A stretch of 64,000 bases of DNA from Capnocytophaga gingivalis ATCC 33624. Lineage in GTDB: Bacteria > Bacteroidota > Bacteroidia > Flavobacteriales > Flavobacteriaceae. Made by a program: the position numbers and the translations under genes. The stretch is taken from positions 1 through 64,000 of the forward strand of contig NZ_ACLQ01000024.1 in the NCBI RefSeq assembly GCF_000174755.1, given 5' to 3'. The notes under the pieces were generated by a model. It was not told where the DNA came from. It saw only the letters and a list, made by a program, of their open reading frames with translations, and did no database searches. This document shows, in pieces, positions 45,054 through 53,878 of the stretch (positions are counted from its first letter, which is position 1; the number at the start of each line of letters is the position of its first letter).

Positions 45054-46021
45054 AAACAAAAATACTATTATTACTGGCTTTCTTTTCTTTAGGAGGCTTT
45101 ATTATACAGGCTCAAAATAACCAGCTTGAAGGTTTCTACCAAGGGCGTAAGTGGGGGCTTTTCTTGCTCTCTGATAAGAAGTTCTTACTATGGAATCCCT
45201 TAGCTGGGGTAAAGGGAGACTACCAAGTACAAAAAGATGGGATGATATGGTTGCAACCTCAGAAGGAACCGCTTTTTCTGGTCTATGCGCGCAATGATAA
45301 GGACTTATCCAAGGATAAAATACGGGTGGAGCTGGTAAATTTTCAGCTGGGAAAGAACTATATTCACTTGGAGAGGGGTCGGTATTACTCTGTTTTCAAC
45401 GAAGATAATGATTTGGTACATACTTTTGATAGAAAAGAGGTAGGGAAATCTATTACTTTTATAGGGGAAAGCCTCTTTGAAGAGTACAATAAGAAGTTTG
45501 TAGGTATAAAAAATGCTTACGAAGTAGGTATGAATCCAGCTTATAATGATTATATCGTTTTCTGTCATAGTTATTCTCTATATCAAGGGGAAAGTATAGC
45601 TGCTTTTACCAATAAAGATGGAATGGAGATACTTCTTTTAATGAACGAAGAAGAAACCTTAGAAAAGAATAAAGAAGCACTTGCAAAAATACGCTCTAAT
45701 ATAGAAAAAACACCATTAAAAGAAATAAAAAACTATATTTATATCAGAAAAAAAGATGAAAATGAAAAAGAAATGTTGAAGACGGTACAATCTCAATTAG
45801 GGATAGAGGATTCCAATACTATATTTAGAGAAAAATATGAAAGAGAGGGTACCTCTCCCTATGAATATATGGGGGAAATTACTTATGATAAGGAAAAAAA
45901 TATATATAAAGAGGCGGAACGAGATCGGACATATCACAAATATGATCTTATAGATACAAAAAAATCAGAAATAGATATGAAAAAACTAAAAATAAAAATC
46001 TCACCATTGTTTCCTGAATAA
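45050..46021 (+). CDS. Exported protein of an unrecognised tandem family, copy 1
   Basis: Signal peptide MKTKILLLLAFFSLGGFIIQAQ, shared nearly word for word with the next two genes. The conserved part (about residues 25-150) has KEPLFLVYARND, DKIRVELVNFQLGKNYI, RYYSVFNED and HTFDRKEVG. The 3' half is much richer in A (Lys/Glu/Asn) and has lost the family's C-terminal KTIFVSECE motif, ending in KISPLFPE. No known domain is recognised. It is the most diverged of the three. Confidence 0.8.
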   Translation: MKTKILLLLAFFSLGGFIIQAQNNQLEGFYQGRKWGLFLLSDKKFLLWNPLAGVKGDYQVQKDGMIWLQPQKEPLFLVYARNDKDLSKDKIRVELVNFQLGKNYIHLERGRYYSVFNEDNDLVHTFDRKEVGKSITFIGESLFEEYNKKFVGIKNAYEVGMNPAYNDYIVFCHSYSLYQGESIAAFTNKDGMEILLLMNEEETLEKNKEALAKIRSNIEKTPLKEIKNYIYIRKKDENEKEMLKTVQSQLGIEDSNTIFREKYEREGTSPYEYMGEITYDKEKNIYKEAERDRTYHKYDLIDTKKSEIDMKKLKIKISPLFPE

Positions 46022-46035
46022 TAACTAAAATGCTT

Positions 46036-47019
46036 ATGAAAACAAAAATACTTTTATTACTGGCTTTCTTTTTCGTAGCGAATAGCTCTTCAGCTCAGGA
46101 CAGAAAGCTAATAGAGAGCTATAAGCAACCCGAATCGGGCATTATGCTTTTTCCGAATAAGACTTTTGCCGCTTGGACTTATATGACGGTTATTCGTGGC
46201 TATTACCAAAAGAGACCCGATGGGGTCTACTTATTAAAGCCTCAGAGAGAACCCTTGTTCTTGGTATATGGGTATCATAATGATTCCATTGGGAAAGATA
46301 AGGTGCGTATCCGTTTTGCCAATTTTGAAGAGGGGAAGAACTATATTCAGTATGAGAATGGAAAGACCTATAGTGTATTCAATGATAACCCTAACTGTTT
46401 TTCTTACAAATATATACATACCTTTGACAGAAAGGAAGTAGGTAGTACGCTTACCCTTATACATCATATGGGATACTATGATGAAGACGTGTCATATTTA
46501 TTTGAGGGAGAGGGGATTAAGAACACATTGCAATTTGACTTGGGAGCGTATAATGATTTCTTGATTTCTTATGAGGAACTTAACCATCTGAAAGCAGATA
46601 TGGTGCTTGTACCTATGGAGTTAGAAGGGGAAAAGGGGGCTTTTTTTCATAGAGGGAAATGGCCAGAGGAGGAACTAAAAATGGTTAAGGAGAGATTGAA
46701 GGAAGTACCTAAAGAGGATCTCAAAAGGTTTTTTACTCCTAAGGAAGAGCCTGAGAAAATTAATGAAGAGTCTATCTCTTTCCTTTATGCAGATAACATA
46801 GAGCCTCCTACCACACTGATTGTCTCAAAGAAAGAAAATAGAGTAGTGGGGGGTAGCTACACTTCAAAGCCTATCAAAAATAAAAAATATCGATCATACT
46901 TGCAGGTCAAGACACAGGGAAGTATCACAGACCCTAAGCAGCTTAAGGTGGAGCCTAAAACCATCTTTGTCTCCGAGTGTGAAAGACCTTCCCAAAGAAG
47001 AGAAATAATGGCTAATTAG
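46036..47019 (+). CDS. Exported protein of an unrecognised tandem family, copy 2
   Basis: The ATG at 46036 (MKTKILLLLAFFFVANSSSAQ) is preferred to the upstream ATG at 46030 by comparison with its paralogues. Shared motifs are REPLFLVYGYHNDSIGKDKV, RIRFANFEEGKNYI, ENGKTYSVFNDNPN, HTFDRKEVG, a central Glu-rich segment and the C-terminal KQLKVEPKTIFVSECERPSQ. Probably periplasmic or surface located; function unknown. Confidence 0.8.
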   Translation: MKTKILLLLAFFFVANSSSAQDRKLIESYKQPESGIMLFPNKTFAAWTYMTVIRGYYQKRPDGVYLLKPQREPLFLVYGYHNDSIGKDKVRIRFANFEEGKNYIQYENGKTYSVFNDNPNCFSYKYIHTFDRKEVGSTLTLIHHMGYYDEDVSYLFEGEGIKNTLQFDLGAYNDFLISYEELNHLKADMVLVPMELEGEKGAFFHRGKWPEEELKMVKERLKEVPKEDLKRFFTPKEEPEKINEESISFLYADNIEPPTTLIVSKKENRVVGGSYTSKPIKNKKYRSYLQVKTQGSITDPKQLKVEPKTIFVSECERPSQRREIMAN

Positions 47020-47079
47020 CCAATCTTCAGGGGAATTGCAATTAAAGCAGTTAAAAGATAAAATTTTAAAACTAATATC

Positions 47080-48087
47080 ATGAAAACAAAAATACTTTTA
47101 TTACTGGTTTTCTTTTCTTTAGGAAGCCTTGTATATGCCCAAGAAAAAGATATTTCAGGCAATTACAGAGGGCGTGGAGGAGGTATTATGCTCTTGCCTA
47201 ACAGATTATTTGTCCTTTGGGGCTATATGACAGCTGTACCAGGGAGTTATGAGGTTCAGAAGGACGGTATCATCCGCTTCAAGCCAAAGAAGGAACCGCT
47301 ATTTGTCGTGTATGGGCAGCGAAATGACTCTATTGGGAAAGATAAAGTCCGTATTCGCTTTGCCAATTTTGAAGATGGGGAGAATTTTATCCGCTTTGAG
47401 AATGGAAAAACCTATTCAGTTTTCAATGACAACCCCAATTGCCTTTCTTCTCGCTATATACATACCTTTTCAAGAAAAGAGATGGGTAATTCCTTTTCTT
47501 TGATTACGGATATACAAGACTTTAGTTTTGCTCCCTTTTTGGGAGAGCTGAAAAATACTTATCAAATTGATCTACAGAATAATAATGACTTTCTTATCTC
47601 TTATCAGAAACCTTCAGTATATCAGATAGATGGAGTAGGTGCCTTGGTAACCAAGGAAGGACATGAGTGTTTGCTTTTCCTAAATTGGGGAGATGTGGAG
47701 GGAAGTACACAGTATATACGAGAACTCAAAGAAAAGATTGATAAAATCCCTATAGAGGATCTCAAAAAAATTATATTTGCTAAGGAGAAGACGGAGGATA
47801 AGGAGCTTAACGACTTTCTCAGTATCTCCAATTTGGAAGAACCTAAGGCGTTTTTTATGAATATAAAAGAGGGTACTGTAGATCCTGAGCCTGTTAATTG
47901 GGAGTTCTTAGTGTATGATAAGGATAAAAATATCTACAAGGATACCCTGAATGATATTGGGTATTATAGGTTTGACTTTGTACAACCCAAATGTTATCAG
48001 ACAGACCTTAAAAAGCTCAAGGTAGAGCCTAAAACCATTTTTGTATCTGAATGTGAAAAACCTTCTAAAAGAAGGATATATCAATAA
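47080..48087 (+). CDS. Exported protein of an unrecognised tandem family, copy 3
   Basis: Signal peptide MKTKILLLLVFFSLGSLVYAQ, then the same blocks as copy 2 (KEPLFVVYGQRNDSIGKDKV, RIRFANFEDGENFI, FENGKTYSVFNDNPN) and the ending KKLKVEPKTIFVSECEKPSK. Closest to copy 2 at both protein and DNA level, so that pair is the younger duplication. 9 nt separate it from the DUF3592-like gene, with which it is probably cotranscribed. Function unknown. Confidence 0.8.
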   Translation: MKTKILLLLVFFSLGSLVYAQEKDISGNYRGRGGGIMLLPNRLFVLWGYMTAVPGSYEVQKDGIIRFKPKKEPLFVVYGQRNDSIGKDKVRIRFANFEDGENFIRFENGKTYSVFNDNPNCLSSRYIHTFSRKEMGNSFSLITDIQDFSFAPFLGELKNTYQIDLQNNNDFLISYQKPSVYQIDGVGALVTKEGHECLLFLNWGDVEGSTQYIRELKEKIDKIPIEDLKKIIFAKEKTEDKELNDFLSISNLEEPKAFFMNIKEGTVDPEPVNWEFLVYDKDKNIYKDTLNDIGYYRFDFVQPKCYQTDLKKLKVEPKTIFVSECEKPSKRRIYQ

Positions 48088-48096
48088 TTATCACTT

Positions 48097-48924
48097 ATGG
48101 ATGAAATAGTTTTCAATAGAATCATTGTCTTACTGTTTTTGGCGGTTTCAGTAGGAATTACTTATCTGATTATTAGAAAAAGCAACCGTAAGGCTCAGGA
48201 TAAAAATAAAGCAAAAGCGGGTTGTTTTACCGCCTTCTTTATCTGGGTGCCTATCTCCCTATTGGTGGGGCTTACCCCGTTTATACTGCTTTTAGGGGCA
48301 GGCACTGTGAAGGAACTCTATCAGCTGGCTTCCGATAGTGACTTTAAGCCCTATACCGCTCAGGTGGTAAGGTATGAGAACACCTATATGAGCGAGACAA
48401 AAGATTCAAATAAACGCACAAGATATGTAGAAATGGGTACCCCCGTGGTTACTTTTACCATAGAATCAGGGCGGGAATTAGAACGAGCATTGCCTTTTGC
48501 TGCTGAGGTAAATGGAGAATCCTCTTATAACATTCGCTATAAGGCTTCCACAGATGAGATCATCGTAACAGATGTCTTTATTGTTGTGAAAACCATTGGG
48601 GTGATTATATTTCTCGTCATTGCAGTTTTCGCTTATTGGGGAATTTACGGCTATCTTACGGACAAGCCTATGAAGAATTATGGTAATTATTTGGCCAAAG
48701 GGTTGCTCTATGGGGTGTTTCTCACTATGACTATGGGGCTATGTGCGGGACTTATCTATGGGGCACTTACCAAGGATCTGCCCCTATGGATACAAGCGAT
48801 TTGTATATTTTTTGCTTTATCACTCGTGATTGTGATTGTTAGAATTTTCCTCACTATGTTCCGCTCCAAAGTCAGAGATCCGCTCAAGCAAAGGCGTAAG
48901 ACTACCTATCGCAAAGGGTATTAA
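48097..48924 (+). CDS. DUF3592-like membrane protein
   Basis: Helices at about residues 8-26 and 45-70, a soluble loop (FKPYTAQVVRYENTYMSETKD, MGTPVVTFTIESGRELERAL) resembling the DUF3592 domain, and further helices at about 160-180, 200-220 and 225-250, then a basic tail (KQRRKTTYRKGY). The loop between helices 2 and 3 is expected outside the cytoplasm. Function unknown; position suggests a link with the three exported paralogues before it. Confidence 0.75.
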   Translation: MDEIVFNRIIVLLFLAVSVGITYLIIRKSNRKAQDKNKAKAGCFTAFFIWVPISLLVGLTPFILLLGAGTVKELYQLASDSDFKPYTAQVVRYENTYMSETKDSNKRTRYVEMGTPVVTFTIESGRELERALPFAAEVNGESSYNIRYKASTDEIIVTDVFIVVKTIGVIIFLVIAVFAYWGIYGYLTDKPMKNYGNYLAKGLLYGVFLTMTMGLCAGLIYGALTKDLPLWIQAICIFFALSLVIVIVRIFLTMFRSKVRDPLKQRRKTTYRKGY

Positions 48925-49054
48925 CAAAGGGAATCATCCTACAACAAACTGAAAATCGAACATTAAAGCCTCGTCAATCTTAAGAAACTTAGTTTTTATA
49001 ACTCATTGAGAATTTATGACTTACTTTCACATACCCAGCTGTAGGTATTCGCTG

Positions 49055-49125
49055 GCTATCCCCTCATCGAGGGGGGTAGGGTTAGGTTTTGGAAATTAGT
49101 AGGGGTTAGATTTTGAAAATCAGTA
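49055..49125. repeat. Degraded relative of the MITE-like element
   Basis: A C/G-rich hairpin (CCCCTCATCGAGGGG, about 49060-49074) leads into two direct repeats with 24-nt period (49079-49101, 49103-49125; GGGTTAGATTTTGAAAATCA and a variant). The stretch is similar to the reverse complement of the left half of the element at 42811-43065 (AGGTTTTGAATATCAATAAG there). The rest of the 48925-49282 gap holds only a promoter box. Confidence 0.45.
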
Positions 49126-49193
49126 ACTTATATAAATTTCAAAACTTGAGTTAAAAACTTGAAATAAATATGACATAAACCAAAATAATTTCT

Positions 49194-49201
49194 TACATTT
49201 G
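49194..49201 (+). promoter_or_regulatory. -7 element of the hydroxy-acid oxidase gene
   Basis: TACATTTG matches TAnnTTTG; the leader to the ATG at 49283 is about 75 nt. -33 not clear. Confidence 0.5.
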
Positions 49202-49282
49202 CAGCGAGAAACAGAGGGGGTGGTTTCCTTTGGTGAAATTTTTCCTCTTGATATAGAAGCAATTGTATAAAAAAATTATAGA

Positions 49283-50458
49283 ATGAGAGATTTAACAAAA
49301 ATGACTAACATTGAGGACTTACGCGTGGTGTGTAAGCGCAATGTACCTAAAATGTTTTATGAGTATGTGGATACAGGGTCTTGGACACAATCCACCTACC
49401 GTGAGAATGTATCAGACTTCAATCCTATCAAGTTCAAACAGAGGATTTTGGTAGATATGGACAACCGTACCCTTGAGACTACACTCTTAGGACAAAAGGT
49501 GAAGTTCCCTGCTATGACCGCTCCTGTGGGCTTTATGGGAATGATGTGGGCTGATGGGGAAATCCATATGGCCAAAGCGGCTCAGAAGTTTGGGATTCCT
49601 TTCACCCTTTCTACTATGTCCATCTGTTCTATTGAGGACTTGGTAGAGGCTGGTGTGGAACCTTTCTGGTTTCAGCTCTATGTGATGCGTGACCGTGAGT
49701 TCATGAAGGATCTCATCCGTCGTGCCAAAGAAGCTAAGTGTTCTGCCCTTATGGTTACAGTGGATTTGCAAGTACTTGGAAACCGTCACCGTGATATCAA
49801 GAATGGTCTTTCTACCCCTCCGAAATTTACCATTCCTAATATACTCAATCTTTCTACTAAAATTCCTTGGGGATTGCGCTATGTATTTGGTAACCGTCGC
49901 TGGACATTCCGCAACATCGCCGGCCATGCCAAGAATGTATCCGACCTTTCTTCTCTCTCTTCTTGGACTAAAGAACAGTTTGACCCAAGCCTTAGCTGGA
50001 AGGATATAGCTGAGATTAAGGAACTCTGGGGAGGGCCTATTATCCTCAAGGGGATTATGACCCCAGAAGATGCACAAGAAGCTGTCAAATACGGTGCCGA
50101 TGCTATCATCGTTTCTAACCATGGTGGCCGTCAGATGGACGATACTATTTCTTCTATCAAAGCCTTACCAGATATTGTAAGCGCTGTAGGTAGCCAGACA
50201 GAGGTATGGATAGACTCTGGTTTCTATACAGGACAGAATATGCTTAAGGCATGGGCTTTGGGTGCTAAAGGAATCATGCTCGGCCGTGCTCCAGTATACG
50301 GATTGGGTGCTTATGGAGAAGAGGGGGTAACTCGTGCCCTACAAATCCTCTATGATGAAATGGATACCACTATGGCTTTCTCTGGTCATCGCAATATCCA
50401 AGATGTAGATAAGAGCATCCTTGTAGAAGGTACCTACCCACTACCTACCAGAAAATAA
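49283..50458 (+). CDS. lldD: FMN-dependent alpha-hydroxy-acid dehydrogenase (L-lactate dehydrogenase-like)
   Basis: Oxidises L-lactate or a related 2-hydroxy acid to the keto acid, passing electrons to the quinone pool or oxygen. TIM-barrel motifs: PKMFYEYVDTGSWT at the N-terminus, PVGFMGMMWADGE, FQLYVMRDREF, ILKGIMTPEDA, and the active site IIVSNHGGRQMDD (catalytic His and Arg), followed by AWALGAKGIMLGRAPVYG. At 391 aa it is complete. The substrate is inferred from the family. Monocistronic with a strong terminator. Confidence 0.9.
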   Translation: MRDLTKMTNIEDLRVVCKRNVPKMFYEYVDTGSWTQSTYRENVSDFNPIKFKQRILVDMDNRTLETTLLGQKVKFPAMTAPVGFMGMMWADGEIHMAKAAQKFGIPFTLSTMSICSIEDLVEAGVEPFWFQLYVMRDREFMKDLIRRAKEAKCSALMVTVDLQVLGNRHRDIKNGLSTPPKFTIPNILNLSTKIPWGLRYVFGNRRWTFRNIAGHAKNVSDLSSLSSWTKEQFDPSLSWKDIAEIKELWGGPIILKGIMTPEDAQEAVKYGADAIIVSNHGGRQMDDTISSIKALPDIVSAVGSQTEVWIDSGFYTGQNMLKAWALGAKGIMLGRAPVYGLGAYGEEGVTRALQILYDEMDTTMAFSGHRNIQDVDKSILVEGTYPLPTRK

Positions 50459-50478
50459 TTATCATAATGTATAAAAGG

Positions 50479-50512
50479 ATAGCCCCAAACCGAGCGGTTT
50501 GGGGCTATTTAT
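50479..50512 (+). terminator. Terminator after the hydroxy-acid oxidase gene
   Basis: A 13-bp perfect stem (50479-50491 with 50496-50508), GAGC loop and T-rich tail. Confidence 0.88.
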
Positions 50513-50526
50513 TTCTTAATGGTTTT

Positions 50527-51159
50527 TTATTTGCTCTTTCCCAAGAGGCGTCTTGCTGCGTCAGAAGCAGCAATAAGTCCACCGGCCGACATGATAATGT
50601 CTTTCAGTACCAAGCGTCCTGCTCCTGATAGGTAAGGGAAGCCATGGTTAGGGGTAGGCATATCACCACCTAAGTTAGGTACATATACCTCTGGGGTTGT
50701 GATAAGGAAGGAAAGGGTAACGATGGACATACCAAAAGTAAGCAATCCGCCGATAAGCCCGATTTTAGGTGACCATATACCTAAAAGAGTAAGCAAACCA
50801 ATTAGGCAAATTACGGTACCTAAGCCATAGGAGAAGATATAGGTGTTGTTCTGCTTGTGCCATTCTATATTGGCAGCCACCATTTTCCCCTCTGGGTTCT
50901 TGTGCAATTTGTATTCTGCTACTTCTTTGCCTTTGTTAGCCTCTCCTGTAACACCGTTCTCATCGATAGCGGTTTTACCTGAGTTAGCATAGAAGAAGCT
51001 CATAAAAGGGCTATTGGTAACAAAGGGAACAATCCCGTCGGCTTCGTACTGACATACTTTTAAGCCTCCAATCCACGCCATTACGATAAAGATCGCAATG
51101 CGAATAAAGTTGATAAACTGTGACTGTAATCCAGCCAATTTTTCTAATAATGTTTGCAT
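50527..51159 (-). CDS. YkgB/RclC-like (DUF417) inner-membrane protein
   Basis: Four helices with the DUF417 pattern: FIRIAIFIVMAWIGGLKVCQYEADGIVPFVTNSPFMSF at the N-terminus and GLLTFGMSIVTLSFLITTPEVYVPNLGGDMPTPNHGFPYLSGAGRLVLKD later. In E. coli the relative RclC belongs to a reactive-chlorine resistance locus controlled by an AraC-type regulator; an AraC gene lies just upstream here as well. The ATG at 51159 is chosen because a TATTTTTG box (complement of 51181-51188) overlaps the longer frame's start at 51183. 210 aa. Role in oxidant defence is an analogy. Confidence 0.83.
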   Translation of the reverse strand: MQTLLEKLAGLQSQFINFIRIAIFIVMAWIGGLKVCQYEADGIVPFVTNSPFMSFFYANSGKTAIDENGVTGEANKGKEVAEYKLHKNPEGKMVAANIEWHKQNNTYIFSYGLGTVICLIGLLTLLGIWSPKIGLIGGLLTFGMSIVTLSFLITTPEVYVPNLGGDMPTPNHGFPYLSGAGRLVLKDIIMSAGGLIAASDAARRLLGKSK

Positions 51160-51180
51160 GACTATATTATTTTCAGGGTG

Positions 51181-51188
51181 CAAAAATA
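51181..51188 (-). promoter_or_regulatory. -7 element of the RclC-like gene
   Basis: The minus strand reads TATTTTTG 21 nt before the ATG at 51159. Confidence 0.5.
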
Positions 51189-51235
51189 CAATGTATTTTC
51201 CATATAAGAATGGACTTTTTTACCACAAGCATAGA

Positions 51236-52060
51236 TTATTTTGCCACGATCGAAATTCCTACATTTTCTCGAAATTGCTTAGGGGAAACCCCGACCTCCT
51301 TCTTGAAGTAGCGGCTGAAGTAGAAAGCATCCTCAAAGCAGAGTTCAAAGGCGATTTCCTTGACCGACTTATGGGTGAGGTGTAGCAGTTTTTTGGCCTC
51401 CAGAACCAAGCGCTCCCTTAGCAGTGCCGATGGGGTCTTCCCATAATACTGCTTGATACGCTTGGAGAAAGCACTCACCGAAAGGTGATACACCGCTGCA
51501 TAGAAGCTGATATCCTTTTCCTTGAGGAAATTGGCTTCCAGAAGCTCTTGGAAATTGGCCACGGGGTTTTGCAGTGGGTTCTCTTCTTTTAAGTGGCTCA
51601 AAAAATGCTGTTTCTCTCGGCTTCCAATGGCCAAGATTAGTTGCAAATAGCTCTTAAGTACTGCAATTTGGTAAGGATTGGAGTCTGAAGCAATGGCTTG
51701 CATCTTTTTCAAGAGACTCTCCAATTCTCCAAAAACCGCCTGAGAGACCTCAAAGTGGGGTTGTTGGTATATGTTGTTGAATAATAAACCGTTACAAGCC
51801 ACCTCTTTTTTGTGGTACTCTATACAATAGAAATCTCCATGGAAGGCAATAAAGTCCATTTTTGCTGCCCTCTCCTTCCATTGGAAATACTGGTAAGGGG
51901 AGAGAAACAGTAGGGAATAGCCTTGGGAATGGTATTCGTTGAAGTCGACACTAAAGTGGCTATCTCCCTGTAAGAGAAAGATATAGTATAGGGTAGTATG
52001 TTCTCCTTGAGCAAAATCCCCAGGGGCAGCACTGTTGATATGAATATTCTGGTAAGTCAT
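51236..52060 (-). CDS. AraC-family transcriptional regulator
   Basis: A ~170-residue N-terminal cupin-like sensing domain (HTTLYYIFLLQGDSHFSVDFNEY, YSLLFLSPYQYFQW) is followed by two helix-turn-helix units of the AraC/XylS type, the second with KSVKEIAFELCFEDAFYFSRYFKKEVGVSPKQFR. At 274 aa it is full length. It lies upstream of and in line with the RclC-like gene, a likely target. A TAATTTTG box (complement of 52083-52090) gives its own promoter, nearly back to back with that of the first DKNYY gene. Confidence 0.92.
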   Translation of the reverse strand: MTYQNIHINSAAPGDFAQGEHTTLYYIFLLQGDSHFSVDFNEYHSQGYSLLFLSPYQYFQWKERAAKMDFIAFHGDFYCIEYHKKEVACNGLLFNNIYQQPHFEVSQAVFGELESLLKKMQAIASDSNPYQIAVLKSYLQLILAIGSREKQHFLSHLKEENPLQNPVANFQELLEANFLKEKDISFYAAVYHLSVSAFSKRIKQYYGKTPSALLRERLVLEAKKLLHLTHKSVKEIAFELCFEDAFYFSRYFKKEVGVSPKQFRENVGISIVAK

Positions 52061-52082
52061 AAAATAATCGGCTATCAGGGTA

Positions 52083-52110
52083 CAAAATTAAGAAAAAATG
52101 AGTATATTTG
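52083..52110. promoter_or_regulatory. Divergent -7 elements between AraC and DKNYY genes
   Basis: TAATTTTG on the minus strand (52083-52090) and TATATTTG on the plus strand (52103-52110) lie 12 nt apart. -33 elements are not clear for either. Confidence 0.5.
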
Positions 52111-52132
52111 TCGCAAAGTAGAAGATGTTTTT

Positions 52133-53827
52133 ATGAAATATGTTTTATATGGGATATTAGTACTGACTATAATGCAGCATAGTACGGCACAATATCGTAA
52201 GATACAGCTTACAGATGCCAAGCGGGTGGAACACCTCAAGTTAGAAAGTCGATCGGCACGTTGTAAATATAACGAAGGGTTTATCTATAACAAGGATTAT
52301 ATGATTTACCAGGCTTGCGATGCAGCAGTTACTTTCCGTCCCGATAGGGAGACCTTCCAAATAAAATATAGGGGTTATGGTTTCGCAGTGGATAAAAAAG
52401 GGGTCTATTATCAGGGGCAATTCGTAAAAGTAGATACCACAGGACTTAGGGTATTGGCAAGTCGAGAGGTTAAGGAGATAAAGGGGTATGTAAATGGTAT
52501 TGCTGCCTATTATTGGCGTACCAATGGGGGCGTATTCTTTGGAACAAAACGGCTTTCTGTTCCTGATCCTCAGACCTTTGAAGCGCTTACGTATTGTTAT
52601 TTTAGGGACAAGAATCACGTATATTATTATGATCAAATCATAAAAGGAGTAGACCCTAATCTCGTCAATGAAAAACTCAGTAGAGACGAACTCCTCAATG
52701 AGGGTAAAAATGTCTATTATAAGGGAAAACGCCTCTATTATAAGGGAGAGGTGGTAGAGCAAATGACCTCTAAGATCTTCAAAACTTCTAAATATGTATT
52801 GGGTTATGATGGTAAGGAAGATAAGCAAACCCATTCCATATTGGTAGAATTGCATTCGGAACCGTTCGATATCCCAACCCTTAGAACACTCTCAGACTCT
52901 TATCTGATAGACAAGAATCATCTGTATTATATTCCTTCTTTTTATTCTGTACCAGATAGAGGATTCAGAATGCCTGTTTCCAAGGAAGAGTTCTCCTCAA
53001 TAAGAGCGTTTACCGAATTTGTTGTGGTGGGTTCTACCGTTTATCATGAGAGAGAGCCTAAAGAAAGATATGATGCAGCTACTTTTAGGGTCATTCCAGG
53101 GCATTATTACTATCAGTATGATAAGAATGGAATCTATAATTGGCGTAAAAAACTACCTTTTCGCTATACAAAGCGTCCTGAGTATGGGAAAAATCTTTTC
53201 TATATAGATGAAAAAAATCTCTTTATTTATGAAGATCAGGCTTACTATCGTGACAGTGGTGATAGTATATACATAAAGGATCTCTCCTCCCAACAGATAG
53301 AAATACTCAAACAAGGAAAGACCTCGCTTAAGGATTTGTTACCTCCTCATAAGGAACCTCCTCAAAAAAAGGAAAAGTATGACTATAATCTTTATAAAGT
53401 GGACGGGCATATTTATATAGGAGAGGAGCTACAAAAAGACATAGATGCAGCTACCTTTCAGTACATAACGGGTTATTTCTATAAGGATAAAAATCACGTA
53501 TATTACTATGACAGATGGAGAGGGAAAGAAGCACATTTCTTGATTGTAGAGGGGTATGATATAGCCACCCTCAGGGGAGATCCTAATGGGTTTATGATGG
53601 ATAAGGATTATTACTATTATGGCACTACAAGGCTTTTTAAAAATAAAAATGTAGAGCTTTTGGCGGTCTATACAGGCTACCGTCAATGGTGCAGTCGTGA
53701 TAATACCCCCACTACAGACTATTGTCTCTTTAAGAATGCTGAGGGATATTGGCTTTTCGAGTTCGGTAACGAAAATATAATTTGCTTCTTGGGTAAAAAA
53801 CTAAAAATGAGAAAATTGGTAAATTAA
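52133..53827 (+). CDS. DKNYY-repeat exported protein 1
   Basis: The ATG at 52133, just after a TATATTTG box, gives signal peptide MKYVLYGILVLTIMQHSTAQ and a 564-aa protein; the longer open frame from 51998 would start inside the AraC gene. The body repeats short units around DKNHVYYYD, DKKGVYYQG, DKNGIYNWR and DKDYYYYGTTRL, the DKNYY domain pattern (Pfam PF13644), roughly every 40-60 residues. Such repeats probably build an elongated beta-structured exported protein; the function is unknown. First of five tandem paralogues, no lipobox. Confidence 0.85.
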   Translation: MKYVLYGILVLTIMQHSTAQYRKIQLTDAKRVEHLKLESRSARCKYNEGFIYNKDYMIYQACDAAVTFRPDRETFQIKYRGYGFAVDKKGVYYQGQFVKVDTTGLRVLASREVKEIKGYVNGIAAYYWRTNGGVFFGTKRLSVPDPQTFEALTYCYFRDKNHVYYYDQIIKGVDPNLVNEKLSRDELLNEGKNVYYKGKRLYYKGEVVEQMTSKIFKTSKYVLGYDGKEDKQTHSILVELHSEPFDIPTLRTLSDSYLIDKNHLYYIPSFYSVPDRGFRMPVSKEEFSSIRAFTEFVVVGSTVYHEREPKERYDAATFRVIPGHYYYQYDKNGIYNWRKKLPFRYTKRPEYGKNLFYIDEKNLFIYEDQAYYRDSGDSIYIKDLSSQQIEILKQGKTSLKDLLPPHKEPPQKKEKYDYNLYKVDGHIYIGEELQKDIDAATFQYITGYFYKDKNHVYYYDRWRGKEAHFLIVEGYDIATLRGDPNGFMMDKDYYYYGTTRLFKNKNVELLAVYTGYRQWCSRDNTPTTDYCLFKNAEGYWLFEFGNENIICFLGKKLKMRKLVN

Positions 53828-53835
53828 CAAATGAT

Positions 53836-53876
53836 CAACTCAAAACTCAAAACTCAAAACTTAAAACTCAAAACTA
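53836..53876. repeat. (CAAAACT)n heptanucleotide repeat before DKNYY gene 2
   Basis: About five and a half units, one with TAAAACT. The array ends 2 nt before the ATG at 53879. Confidence 0.85.
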
Positions 53877-53878
53877 TC

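Noticed and set aside
49487-50122. 211-codon minus-strand frame
   Set aside because: Antisense to the FMN-dependent oxidase, which has every family motif; no promoter or domain on this strand.
52241-52855. 204-codon minus-strand frame with hydrophobic stretches
   Set aside because: It mirrors the Tyr/Lys-rich DKNYY repeats, which read as Ile/Leu-rich on the other strand; no independent evidence.
53831-53878. Upstream ATG for DKNYY gene 2
   Set aside because: It would translate the heptanucleotide array and place 16 residues ahead of a lipoprotein signal peptide that its paralogues start directly with MNRLLL.
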